This document shows, piece by piece, positions 44,890-55,560 of a DNA stretch of 64,000 nucleotides. The stretch covers positions 2,790,001 to 2,854,000 of the forward strand of contig JARKIF010000004.1 of assembly GCA_029378245.1 (NCBI GenBank), read 5' to 3'. A program made the translations under genes and the position numbers. How positions within the stretch are numbered: the first letter of the stretch is position 1; each line of letters starts with the position of its first letter. The notes under the pieces are model-generated. The model ran no database searches. It saw only the letters and a list, made by a program, of their open reading frames with translations, and was not told the DNA's origin. The stretch is from Roridomyces roridus (Eukaryota; Basidiomycota; Agaricomycetes; Agaricales; Mycenaceae).

Positions 44890-45803
44890 ATGAAATTCTC
44901 AGGCTTCTTTGCTCTTTTTGCACTAGCGGTCACCGTCTCTGCCACTACCGGCCCTGGTGAGCAGGAATCCAACACGGAGTCGCGCACAGTCCAATGACGA
45001 TACATCTTCAGCGACGTTCTACACTCCTGGTGGCGCCCTCGGCGCATGCGGGACCCCCATCCAGGACACCGACTTTGCTGTGGCACTAACCGCTCCTAAC
45101 TACGACAGCGGGGCTCACTGCGGTCAGACCATCACGGTTACATGTCAGTGCTGCACGCAGAGGTCTCACGTTCAGTTTTGCAACCTAATTTTTTTTTCTT
45201 GCAGACAACGGCAATACCATCACAGTCACCGTGCGGGACCTCTGTCCCGGTTGTGGCACGAACGGCATCGATTTGACGGAGACTGCCTTCGCTGCCCTTG
45301 CTAGCACGGACCTTGGTGTGATTCAGGTTGATTGGGAGTTCGGCAGCGGCAGCGGCGGAGGTAACCCGCCTCCCGGCTGCACCACATACACCGTCAAGGC
45401 GGGCGATACCTGCTCAGCAATCGAGAGGATGTTCGGCATCTCGGACGCTAACCTCCATGCGTGGAACCCGGCCATCAACGCCCTGTGCACCAGTATGTTT
45501 AACACTAATTCGATCCGAGACCCACCACTAACTTTCAACTCATAGACCTGCAAATTGGCCAGGTTCTCTGTGTCAGCGGCAGTACTGGAGGTGGCGGAGG
45601 TTGCCCGCAACATTACACCGTCGTCAGTGGGGATACCTGTTCGGCAATTGAGACCCGTTTCGGCATCTCGGACGCGTCCTTGCACTCTATGAACCCATCC
45701 ATCAACGGTGGTTGCACCAGTACGTTAAACCCTCTTACTGAATTAGCAAACATTGACCAATGGGTCAATAGACCTCCAGATCGGGCAGGTTCTGTGTGTT
45801 TGA
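44890..45803 (+). CDS. Secreted DPBB (RlpA/expansin-like) protein with two LysM domains
   Basis: Signal peptide MKFSGFFALFALAVTVSA, then a double-psi beta-barrel: ATFYTPGGALGACGTPIQDT, CGQTITVTYNGNTITVTVRD, LCPGCGTNGIDLTETAFAAL, and GVIQVDWEF. This is the barwin/expansin-like fold, with the usual disulfide Cys and the 'DLCPGC....DL...AF..L' motif. A Gly/Ser linker leads to LysM 1 (YTVKAGDTCSAIERMFGISD ... CTNLQIGQVLCV) and LysM 2 (YTVVSGDTCSAIETRFGISD ... CTNLQIGQVLCV), stop at 45803. About 240 aa, four introns; each LysM is split by an intron at the same codon before NLQIGQ, exactly as in the chitinase at 58006-62147. LysM binds chitin or other GlcNAc polymers, so the protein probably acts on or at the fungal wall. 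Expansin-type wall loosening is inferred; no enzymatic activity is claimed. Confidence 0.9.
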
Positions 45804-46597
45804 TTGATTTGGGTCGCGAGAAGAAGAAAAAATTCAAGGTTTCTGCCCGGGGTCTGATTTCTTTTGGTTGAATATCCTTAGTTCCTTCGATTTGTGAAAA
45901 GTGAAATATGTACCATGTACCATAAGTAACTGAACAGGAGTTCTATGTTTGGTGTCATCAGCATCGGATCACGTCGGCAGGAAGAAAAGAACCCTGTGAT
46001 TCAAAGTACAAGATCCAAGCATGGCGTTCAAGTCATTGAACTTCACCTCTAACGCTTGCATCAAAATTGCATTCTCCCCTCCAGACCTGAAATCGACGGA
46101 TCAACCGGTGTCGCTCGCACCTCATCGACAGGTTGGCTCGCTGCTGTTGATCCACAACAAAACCGATGGACACCTGTTGGTACCTCACATAAGAAGAGAC
46201 ATACCGCATTTGAGGCAAACCAAATTCAAACCGAAAACGGGGGTGATCTCCCCATGGCCTCCGCCAATTCTCCGTCATGCATAGGGCGGGGTACCTTGAG
46301 GGTGTATGAGTGCAAAGCCTGCCGCCGCTGTCTTCTGTATCGAGCCAGAATCACGCCTGCAGCGATGATATGGGGTCGGTCCGAGCGGGTTATATCTATG
46401 GTCTAGTGGGGCTCCGGATCTGCGCACAAAGACGGTGCAGGGCTTGAGGTTTGATTCCGTCTGAATCCTCGAAAGCTTGATTAATGATGTCCAGCGTCTG
46501 AGAATCGTGGACGGAAATTGGATAGCAGGACTGTGGAATCAAGAGGTTTGTATAGTGGAAAGAACTCGGGTATACGCTGAAATCATGATGAGCCACT
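45804..46597. other. Convergent 3' spacer
   Basis: Between the DPBB-LysM gene and DUF6534 copy 3, whose 3' ends face each other. No gene is supported. Confidence 0.4.
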
Positions 46598-47881
46598 TCA
46601 CCTCTCCAACGCGTGTCCCTCTGTTGAATGGATAGCATCACTTCGTTGATTCATCCGCGAGTCGGGTACACTGAATTCGGCCATCTTTTGTGAAGGTGTG
46701 GGATCATGCCGCCCCCCAATTGTCACGGCACGCGCATTTAGCAGGGCCTGTACATCGGTCTGAATCAGCTGCGTCGGAGAGCACCGGTGTAACATACCAG
46801 CAGACTGTTGGAGTACATTTTATCACCAACATAACTCCCCGTCTGAAAGTATCCACGGCCGGGCAATTCGAGTACAAGAAATATCTGGACAAGGGCCGTC
46901 AAGGCTGTGACGGTGCCGGTATGGATTGTGTAGAGCACGATCCGAGATACCGTGTTCCTCATGACGGTGGATATGATGACACCTTTTCTGAGCTAGGCAG
47001 ATTTTCATCACTGGGTGTATACCGCAGTGGAGACACCCACATAGTAGCTCATCGCGACTGCTAACACGATGTCGCATGCTGCACACGCCGACAGTGCAAT
47101 CTGTGAGGGCCAGCGGTCAGTTCAGTGTCGACGAACCAAGAACACTGACAGCAAGTACGGTAGCCTTGAGTCCAACGTAGCCCGCAGTAGTACCAAGATG
47201 TTGCAGAATGGCTTCAACGATTGCACCCCCGAACTCGACGCAGGATAGCTATTATTCACGGTTGGTCATTAGAGGAACACAATTGCGCAAGGAAAGACAC
47301 ACCACAACCACGATGGCGCCAAGGATCTTGGAGCCAGAGACCGAATACAAGCGATGTCCGTAGAAGAGCTGCACTATTGTAGGAATGAGCGGAGTGACGA
47401 TCAACTGGGCGATCCAGGTCGGCGCTTGGCGATTCAACACCGCGGAATGTCCGTACCCGGGGCCAAACGTAGTGTACCTTCACGGTTAGGTTCGACGAGT
47501 TCTTGGAATTGATAGCACGTACCCGGAGAAGGTTAGGATGCCAGTTTCCACCAGTTCGAGCACATAAATGAAGCATACTATAAGCTTGACGTTCTTGTTG
47601 TCGCGAGGAAACATGCAGTAGTATCGGTCTGTCAAATTCAAATCCTTGTTCTATGAGCTGATGGCCATACTCACAAACTTGCACCGTCAACGCTCCGTGC
47701 AGAGCGTAATTGAAGAACATTCCGAAGAGCTGTACGAAAATCATTCACACGAATCAACAAAATGTAGAATAACGGACTGACCGCGGGGGTGGTCCTATGC
47801 ATTTCCCAAGCTCCACATGAGAGAAGAGAGAAAGGTTGGGCGTGTGACATACCACTCTACGATGGGAGGTGCACTGGGCAT
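46598..47881 (-). CDS. DUF6534-domain integral membrane protein (copy 3)
   Basis: Reverse strand. MPSAPPIVEW joins TTPALFGMFFNYALHGALTV, then QVYRYYCMFPRDNKNVK, LIVCFIYVLELVETGILTFS, an outer-loop exon with FGPGYG, APTWIAQLIVTPLIPTIVQL and FYGHRLYSVSGSKILGAIVV. The C-terminal half has RIVLYTIHTGTVTALTALVQ and KMYSNSLL joined across an intron to ALLNARAVTI, a near-perfect 'YSNSLLATLNAR' signature. The tail ends STEGHALER. It is closer to the family consensus than copies 1 and 2. Exons near 46960-47160 were only partly resolved. Seven-helix membrane protein of unknown function. Confidence 0.8.
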
Positions 47882-48339
47882 CGGAATTTCAAGCAGGGAG
47901 GGAAATGAAGGACAGCGGAGTCCGTGAGGAGCGCCCTAAGTATGAACGTGAAGCGGCAACTCCGGGTCCTGTGAGGTACGAGGGACTCGTGGCGTTTGAA
48001 TTGGTTGCCCTCCCCCGGACTTGCGTGTACGAAAACGCCAGGCACTTCCGTAACGGAATGCTACGGGAGCAAAACGCAATCGAAAACGATATAAAGGGAT
48101 ATGACTGGAAGGCACGGGAATTGTCGAGAATTGAAACTCACCAACTTGCAAATTTAGAGCTTACACTTGCAGTTTCAGCTCTTGTTCAGCTCCGCTCGTC
48201 TCCTGCACTTCCTCCGCGGCAGGTCTGCGCCACCACTCCCACTGCGGCAGCCGCAGGCTACGCCCCCACTACCCCCACGATCGGCGGAGATGGGCGGATC
48301 CGGGTGCACCCAAAGCGACAGTAACTCAAGCGGCGTGAA
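47882..48339. other. Intergenic upstream of DUF6534 copy 3
   Basis: Promoter side of copy 3. An open frame on the forward strand (47869-48324) has no recognisable domain and overlaps the DUF6534 first exon, so I do not call it. Confidence 0.4.
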
Positions 48340-48713
48340 GAACCGCAGCTCTTTATCTGGCGGAAGAAAGTGAGACCGATGCGCAGTCAAATTTTGCAGC
48401 TGGACGGCGTAACCGGGCGAAAGTAGCCAGAGGAGGGAGAAGCTCATCGAAATATGAGAGCTCCAAATGACGGACGACGGAGGCCAGTGTGTTTTTCGGG
48501 GCCTCCAACGAGCGTTGTAGGCGGATGACCGAGGTGTGCCGTGTGAAGGCGAATACGGAGACGGCCTAGCCATGCACGGCAGACCAGACTGCAGCGCAGA
48601 AATTCTGATTTGTCCTTGAGGTTATAAAGGCTTTCGAGGACTAGGTCGACCAATTCGAGCGGCAGACGGGGTGCGGCAGTACTAGTGGGGTCTACATCGA
48701 CGGACTCGGACAA
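48340..48713 (-). pseudogene. Truncated, frameshifted F-box gene
   Basis: Reverse strand. MSESVDVDPTSTAAPRLPLE continues LVDLVLESLYNLKDKSEFLR and CSLVCRAWLGRLR, a clear F-box. The frame then loses protein character and stops at 48444, while another frame picks up LASVVRHLELSYFDELLPPL, typical of the LRR-like part of mushroom F-box proteins, and soon also ends. So a frameshift and 3' truncation are likely. Confidence 0.6.
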
Positions 48714-50229
48714 CTGCGGATTGATTAATATGGGAGAATTGAGAGAAAAGACGAGCTTTTGCAGACAGTAGATTGGCTGGGGTCAATATTGGCGCCACTT
48801 CGAGTACTCGACGTCGTGGTAAGCGGAAGATGAAGGTTTGATCCGAAGCCAAACAAAACCAAACAGCCTTGCATGTCCCTCAGGCTCTCACCCGCGCGTC
48901 TTCGGCTTCAAGTTCTGCCTACCGCCGGACGACTGCACTATGTACGACGAACCCTTTCGCTTTGTGATCTCCGTCATCCAATGGCCTCCCGCGGCCGGGC
49001 AGACAATTCGGGGCCACCGCACTCTCGAGTGACGAGTCTCCTCCCTGCCAGTGGTCTGCGCTCTAGCCTCGCCTCGGAGCGACCTGAAATCAACTCATAA
49101 ACGACACCAAGCCACGCTCATACTCATCTGTACGGCTCCGACCACGTAGGCTTTCGGAATCCGGATGACCCTTGTCGTCATGCGACCTTTGAAGACTCTA
49201 CTCAGGGAGTGCGACGACGACGGCCTGCGTAGATGTGATGGGTGATGCTGCTTCATGCAGGTGCGTCGGGCGCCTCTCCTTCTTGTGCCACCAACTCATA
49301 ATCCGCTAGACGAACCGCATGACCTTTCGACAGCATGGACAACAACCGCGAGGGCATTCCAGCCGCCTTCACTACGACTCACTACTCATTCGCACGCCAA
49401 CTGCATACTCTCCCAGGTCAGCTCTCCTCCCCTAATGTGCGCGGTATCGCTGACATCTGCGATAGCCCGACTGGCGCCCGTCTTCCGAAGTCGGCCCAGC
49501 CCGAGCTCGTCTCAGAGGCGCTTTCTTACAGCACACGACGTCCGCCATGGCCTACGCTCATCGTCCTCCACTGCGCCGAGGAACGAGGACCATGCATTAC
49601 GTCATCGGCGGCGAGGAATTACAGCACCACGTCCTCTCTTCCCGAGCGCGACGGACTCTACACCTACCACGACCCCCTTGCTCCGCACCCTTGCCCGAAC
49701 CCCAAATCGACTTTGGGCCGGATTCGACGACGCGTATGCCGAGCCCTCGGGGATTTTGTGCCTTCTATCCAAACTCCGGGTCTCGACGTCTGCGAGAGTC
49801 GTCGTCGTCGTCTTCGTGGAGTCAGTGGCTTGATGATGCCTTGCTGCGTCACTGGCGCCGGCGCTCTCCCCAGTCCTAGCCCCTCTGCCGCAGAGTACAT
49901 GGTAGCTGCGCGACTGACGGTCCCCGACCGCAAACGCTTCAGCGACCGGTCGTGACTGCAGAGGAGGCGAGCCTTCCACAGCGAGGGGACTTTATCATCG
50001 CCACGCGCTGCGCGCCGCTGGGTCAGCGGAGGCTTCACGACCCCATGGGCTCTGTCTGCTGCGACTTGTCCTGACGTCGGTGGCAATCCCCTCATCCCGC
50101 ATAGCTCAGTGTCGGTACATTCCCCCTCGTCGGGGAGTGCACAGCGGCTTTGACTATCAAGGGATAGGGGCTCGGGAGGGCGAGCGTTAATCGGCTACAC
50201 ATAATTTGACTATGCATATCCCAGAGAAA
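48714..50229. other. GC-rich region with long open frames, no supported gene
   Basis: Overlapping forward frames at 49255-49833 and 49335-49955 (192 and 206 aa) are open, but there is no domain, signal peptide or splice support. Composition is GC-rich, which lengthens random frames. Confidence 0.35.
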
Positions 50230-50637
50230 CTAATCCAAATACAAATTGTCGGGAATCTTGTACGCAACAAGTCTGCCATCTCCAGGTCCGCCGTGGTTCT
50301 GTGCGGAAGCTGCGATCGAAGCAACATTCAACCTCAGCTGGATCCCCCCAGCCGCAGGCGCACCAGTCGCATTGCTCCAGCTATTTCCCACAGCCTGCGT
50401 CGTCGTTGACTCCCCGAGCCGGAAGAAAGCCTCGCCGGGGCCATCCCAGTAGAACGCGAATCCCGAATAGTAGTACGAAAATCCGCAGAGAAAGTACGAT
50501 GCATTTTCGTTGGTGGTGGGGACAAATCCTTGGACGGCGGCGATGCCGGTGGCGGTCGCGGCGTAGGTGAGGTGGTGGAGGTTTCCCGGACCGTAGGTGG
50601 TTACGACGGGTGCGACGCCGCCGACGTAGTCTGCCAT
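50230..50637 (-). CDS. Small hypothetical protein
   Basis: Single-exon frame of 135 aa on the reverse strand, with start context CCATGG. It begins MADYVGGVAPVVTTYGPGNL and ends YKIPDNLYLD. The centre is rich in aromatic and small residues (CGFSYYYSGFAFYWDGPGEA, then SWSNATGAPAAGGIQLRLNV), suggesting a beta-rich soluble domain. No signal peptide or membrane helix. A GTCAGT...AAG intron just before the ATG is likely in the 5' UTR. I do not recognise the family. It borders the left edge of the duplicated GH16 segment. Confidence 0.55.
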   Translation of the reverse strand: MADYVGGVAPVVTTYGPGNLHHLTYAATATGIAAVQGFVPTTNENASYFLCGFSYYYSGFAFYWDGPGEAFFRLGESTTTQAVGNSWSNATGAPAAGGIQLRLNVASIAASAQNHGGPGDGRLVAYKIPDNLYLD

Positions 50638-50798
50638 GGCTTAGGGAGGTATTAGTACTGTGCGTTGGTCTGTTCAGTGGATGATGTACTGACTGTTGCT
50701 AAAGAGAAGGGTACTGCTGCAATGAAGTGGTTCGCTTCCAAGCGCAGCCTTTATCCATTGCCTGGGATGGTATTTTAATCGAGCGCGCGCCTCCAGGA

Positions 50799-52622
50799 CG
50801 ACAGCCCACACGATGTTCAAGTCGAAGACGGATTAGCGCCCTCGAGCGCTACAGTCTCGTTCTTCGCTATCATTTATCGTTTCACCGAGTGGTAAATATA
50901 CAAGATGCGACCCTGAATTCTGAGACTCCTGTCGACGTCGGGGGGAGTTTACGATGCCTGGTTATTCCGTCGTCAGTGTCTTTGAATAAAGGATGCCTAC
51001 CAAGATGCGAGCAAGAATGTAGCACGTATTTCAAGTTCCACCGGCACATGCCATCCGTTCGATCCGGACGCGGAGTATAGAGGTTCGCGAATTCAATTCT
51101 TTTTGAATACGGGATTGATTCGACCCAAGCGCTTTTCGCAGTTCACTCCATCACTCTCGTGTACTCATTCTTTCTCTCGCTCAAGGTTCTCTGGCCTGAT
51201 ACATTCCACAAGTCAGGTACTAATAAATCAATACGGGTATCGTGATGAATCACCCTAACCCCCTGCTTCATTCATAAATATTGATCGAGTTGAACTGGAA
51301 ATACGCCCCCGCGAAGGCTTGCGGGTTCCGGTCCACGTAGCCTGCCAGCCGTCAAATAAGTGGTCAAATGATGCAAAGGAGGCGACGTACTGGTGCAAGT
51401 AGATGGACAGCCCGAGGAAGAATAGACGCTTCCGGCCCAATCGCCACAGAAAGTCAAATTGATCACAATATTATTCGCAGCAAAGAATTTTGAGATGTTG
51501 CAGCTCGTGCTAGGGAAGGTAGCCGATGGGGTTCCCTGTTCGAACAGAAAGATCATGCCGGAGGGAAAGATATATCAGGAGAAAGAACGCACCCAGAGAC
51601 GAGTATCGACGGCCGAAAAGCCTGTCCTCACGTCCAACGGAAGGTTCAACGCGTTCTGAGGCCGGAACCACACAGAGATGCCGCTGTTGGTGCGTTCAAG
51701 TGCGTACCTGTGTTATGTCAGTTAGCGGATGGTTCAAAGCCTGGCAGATGTTGGAAATGCAACCCGTGACCGTGTTCAACTCCGATTATCCTGAATATTA
51801 TTCCTTCTATCCTAATTACTTCTCCCATAGATCCAGGTACTGTTTCACCTACCTATATTTCCAACCATTGGCATGTGGTCTTCAACCTCACCATGTGGTA
51901 TGCCCTGTTTCACATTCTGTCTATTTCATATTGTAGATAAGCTGCATGTATAAGTACGAGTTCAGCTTGACGAATATACTCAGTCCATTCTTCAGAAGCT
52001 ACCCCCCCAATCCTACTCTCCCCCCCCAATTCTACCTTTCCCATAGCAGACACATACCATCCCCCTCCGTTCTTGTTGAACGCGGGCCCGTAGCTGTTCG
52101 CAGGGGTAAGTTTTACCCCACACCCGCTGTTGGAGTTGACGGCTGTGTTGCAGTCAAGCGAGAGGGATGTCCTGCAGCAAGGGAATTATAAACGGATGCG
52201 AACCGTAGATGGGAAAACTCACCCCGTCTCAGTCCTCGTAGTCGGGATCGTGCAACCTGAAACCATGAGCGACTGAGAAAAAACGGCGCGTCAAACGGAA
52301 ACTTACCGGGAGAAGTGTGCAGAGTGACTTGATTGGTGCCCTGGTCGTTCACGCCCTCGATGATGTCGACTTCGCCCTGCATCGTAATTAGAGGGGAGCA
52401 CTTGATTCAAAAGTTCAAGACTCACTCCTGCCGGCCAGTTCGGTCCAAGTTCCCAACTGAAACGTGGTTGATTATTCTTCGGAAGGAGAATTAGATTGGA
52501 ACCACTCACAGCGCAGGCCACGTCCTACAAATCACCACCGTCAGAGGATAGATCGGGCATTAGAGTCGCAGACTGACCCGCATCCTTGTGGCATATGAGC
52601 AATATCGAAGCTAGTCATCATT
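50799..52622. repeat. Segmental duplication, copy 1
   Basis: Highly similar, in the same orientation, to 62241-64000. Similarity begins at CGACAGCCC (50799 and 62241), covers a conserved non-coding block (50835-50890 versus 62284-62337), and runs through the GH16 gene to where copy 2 leaves the window. Main differences are small indels and the 297 bp insertion at 51749-52045. Confidence 0.85.
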
Positions 52623-53016
52623 GAAACAAAAATTTCAAGTGAATTCGATGGGAACTCACACAGCAGCGTGCGTCGTATACGCCTTGTTACTCTGAATCCG
52701 CACAGAGTTGCGACCGACAGAGCTCGAGTCGCTTATGACGGTCGTATCGTCCGCGCGCAGGACGAATGAGTTGTGCGAGGCGAAAGTCAGGTTTTTGGCC
52801 TTGGCTGTCGCTTGGTCCACGTAGTTCCTGCAGTTTGAATGAGTGAGTGCGAGGCTGTTGCAAGGAGACGTACACCCGGCCATGGGTAGGATCAGGGATC
52901 GCTTGAAAGCTGAACTTGGTGTAGAAATCCGCGCCGACTATGTTGTCGGACCTTCTGTATGTTGCGCCCAGAGCAGAGGAAGAGAGGAGGAGCAGAGAGG
53001 CGGTGATTCTCAGCAT
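51268..53016 (-). CDS. GH16 beta-1,3(4)-glucanase-like enzyme, copy 1
   Basis: Reverse strand. Signal peptide MLRITASLLLLSSSALG, then YRRSDNIVGADFYTKFSFQA, YVDQATAKAKNLTFASHNSF, RIQSNKAYTTHAAVFDIAHM and PQGCGTWPAVW. The catalytic signature follows: GEVDIIEGVNDQGTNQVTLH, i.e. ExDxxE with nucleophile and acid/base Glu. Then GISVWFRPQNALNLPLDVRT, INLTFCGDWAGSVYSS and the end FQFNSINIYE. About 330 aa, about eleven introns. GH16 enzymes of this type cut or transglycosylate beta-1,3/1,4-glucans, often of the fungus's own wall. A TATA-like TTATAG lies at 53085-53090. One intron carries the solo-LTR-like insertion, close behind its donor (GTATGTGTCTGC). Confidence 0.9.
51749..52045. mobile_element. 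297 bp solo-LTR-like insertion with GCAGA target duplication
   Basis: The element starts TGTTGGAAATGC and ends CTTTCCCATA, flanked by GCAGA at 51744-51748 and 52046-52050. The paralogous site at about 63420-63435 has a single GCAGA and no insert, so the boundaries are exact. It has a TATA-like TGTATAAGTA near 51947, a C-rich end, and no coding frame. A 5 bp duplication and TGTTGG start fit LTR retrotransposons; a solo LTR is the best guess, though the end is CATA rather than CA. Confidence 0.85.
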
Positions 53017-53084
53017 TGGAAAGACGGTCGATGAAAGGAAGACTAGAGGGCGCTGAGGGATGCTGAGTGAGCCAAATTGTATCT

Positions 53085-53090
53085 CTATAA
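53085..53090 (-). promoter_or_regulatory. TATA-like element of GH16 copy 1
   Basis: TTATAG on the reverse strand, about 70 bp before the ATG at 53016. It lies within the open frame continuous with the GH128 remnant. Confidence 0.4.
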
Positions 53091-53149
53091 GAGGAGCAGT
53101 TTCCAAGCCAGCTGACAGCGTTTCGCGTGCGAGGGGCGTACAGAAAAAG

Positions 53150-53349
53150 ATTTTTGGGGGAGTGTACGTGGTCAGCCTTGAGGCGGTGCCCGGGTTGGTG
53201 TTCATCGCGCTTGGATTGAGCGGAGCGTTGTAGAAAGGCCAGGCGAGACCTCGTTTTCCGGGACCAGAACGCGCCGTGTTATTGAGAGGTGTAGCCGACA
53301 CAGAGGCGACCGCCAGGGCGGAGAACAGAAGGGTAGCAGAAGTCTTCAT
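53150..53349 (-). pseudogene. N-terminal remnant of a GH128 glycosidase
   Basis: Reverse strand. Signal peptide MKTSATLLFSALAVASVSAT is followed by GKRGLAWPFYNAPLNPSAMN, the typical first strand of GH128 (glycosyl hydrolase catalytic core: KRGLAWP.YN.PL.P..F), and TTYTPPKIFF. All downstream GH128 sequence, including the catalytic Glu region, is missing. The frame runs on without a stop through the GH16 leader into the GH16 start codon. Either a dead fragment or the 5' end of a chimeric transcript. Confidence 0.65.
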
Positions 53350-55560
53350 TTGTCGGTTGTTCATCGAAGGGTGCTGGAAATTTGAGGTTTATACACTGGA
53401 TTTTATATCGCAATTGAGATAATATCTGATTGAACAAAAAGTTGAACCATAAGGCTTGTTTGGGCCCCGGCTGTCATCGGGCCTGTGTACCCGTCTCTTT
53501 CCCATCGTCGGCAACTTATTCGCAGAGCGCGGCATCAACGGAAGTCCCAACATCTCCGGCCCGAATGCCGGCGAAGGGACACTTCGAATTCAGGGTACTT
53601 TGGGTTCGAGAGGACTCAGTAGACCTTGCCCACCCTTTCAAATGAGAGGTTTCTCCTAACCACACGGTGTGAAACATTTCAGTCCGACCTGAATCCCAAG
53701 ACACTGGCAACCAATTCCCGCCTGTATTCTTAGTTCAACGGACGATCATGCCCAGTGAAAAGTCGGTGGAATTGTTTGGTATCAAATGGGATGGAGTCCT
53801 GGTGAGATGGTTACTCAGTAATGGTTTGGGATTGCCTGAGATGATCTGTTGATAGTTTGACAGGAGTCGGTTCTCCATCTCAATCCATCCCGCTCGTTCA
53901 CTCTCTTAGCGGATTCAAATGTTTCAAATCGACCCATCCATGTGTCCGCAAGACTCCACTTATAAGCCGACGTCAAAAAACTTAGCGGCCACGTCTCTTT
54001 CCTCCTACCGCCATTGCAGCTTCCGCTGTGCCACCAGCACTAAGTCCATCTCTCCCGCCGACTTGTAACCTCTCTCTTACCTCTCTTACCTCTCCTACCT
54101 CTGTCTTCCTCTCTCCCTGGTCCGATGTCATGCATGTCATGGCCTTCGGTCCCTACTAGCGTTGGGTTCATCGGTGCGCACCGCCGCCGACCTTGTGGCA
54201 CTTTGATGTCTAACTGAACGCACTTTGTCTGCAGTTTCTCGAGTATCGGAGTAGCCTTCTCACCGTGCCACTGTGGGTCTGCGTCACTATCTACATGTAT
54301 CGGCCCCGTCGGCGTATCATTGTCATTGTGGTGCGCTCTCCCTTGCCCGGCTGCTGCCATTCCGACTAATTCATTTCGCTTTGAAGTACCCCTGCTCCAG
54401 CCTCCTGGTCCTACGAGTATTCCATGTGAGTAGCTTGCTTTGTGACTGGATATGATACTCACATCGCTACAGGCTTGCGAGACGTACACAAAAGAGTTGG
54501 TATGTGACCACTTCTATTCCAATCCCTGACGCTGACACCCATTTAATAGAGCAAGACGGTTCCGTGCCTGCAAGGGTGTAATTGTGATGGGGACATAAGT
54601 GTTTTCGGAGGGTATTGTGCAGCATAAGTACGCCACATAGAGTACCATGTAGTAGCTTTTAATCAATCCCATTGTTACCAAACAATTCTGGGAGGCATCC
54701 ATAAGCAACGCACAGCATTCCATGTAATCCCAAACCATACCTGCGCTTACCCGCGCTTACCCGGTAAAATCACTATTCCATCTCAAATCATACCACCGCA
54801 TATCGGCATTTTGGGCACAATAGTGAACACACGGTATCATACGGTTGCATTCCTGACACCCTTAGCCGATCCCGTATCTTACCGTTTGATACCATACAAT
54901 TCCACCGACTTTTCACTGGGGATCATGGTTCTTTGATCGGAGGCTAAAACTCGGGAGCGAGCTTCTTTGACTTTGACCTCGGCAAGCCTTTGCCGCCTTT
55001 GAAACTGCGCGCCGTCAGACACGGACGCGTGCGTAGATAACTTCGCTCTGATGCGCACATGTCTCCCCTTGGCATCGCCCTGCGAATCAACACGAACACC
55101 GCATGGATGACCTGGCGGATGCCGGAAATGACTATTGGCATCGCGTGTACCTTAAATGTCCACGGAGATGTCCGTCCTGTACGGGAGATGATGTTCCGGT
55201 CCATTTGATAGGACCATCATGCCCATCTGATAAAGATATCTGGTACACGCGGCAGCATCCTCCGGTACCGATCACATCAGGTATCTGTCCAGTGTGATGC
55301 CACATATGTGAAATCACTAGAATCACGGCAAAACCCGTTCTCAAGTAGCTTACAAGTCTACAATAAACAGCATCCCATCATGAGTTGCACTACTGCTGGA
55401 TAAACACACCAATGAGTCCAAATCGAACATGCCGTGATCAGCCGAAGTCCCGAACATTGATCCGATCTGATCGGCATCTCGGCACACAGCCATATCAATT
55501 GAACTCCGACACTTCAGCTGATTTTCTCCATCACGCATCCATGGAGCATAATGGATTGCA
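53350..55560. other. Intergenic, repeat-like DNA
   Basis: No supported gene. 54060-54115 is a CTCTTACCT-type imperfect tandem repeat, and a short direct repeat GCGCTTACCC occurs at 54745-54765. 54770-54910 is AT-rich with repeated CATACGG/CATACC motifs. Open frames have no domains. Confidence 0.35.

Noticed and set aside
49255..49955. Two long overlapping forward frames (192 and 206 aa)
   Set aside because: GC-rich region; antisense frames are equally open, no domain, signal peptide, TATA or splice support.
52687..53364. Continuous 225 aa frame read as one GH128-GH16 protein
   Set aside because: GH16 has its own signal peptide and TATA-like element, and the frame enters a GH16 intron at its 3' end; reported as a finding, not as one gene.
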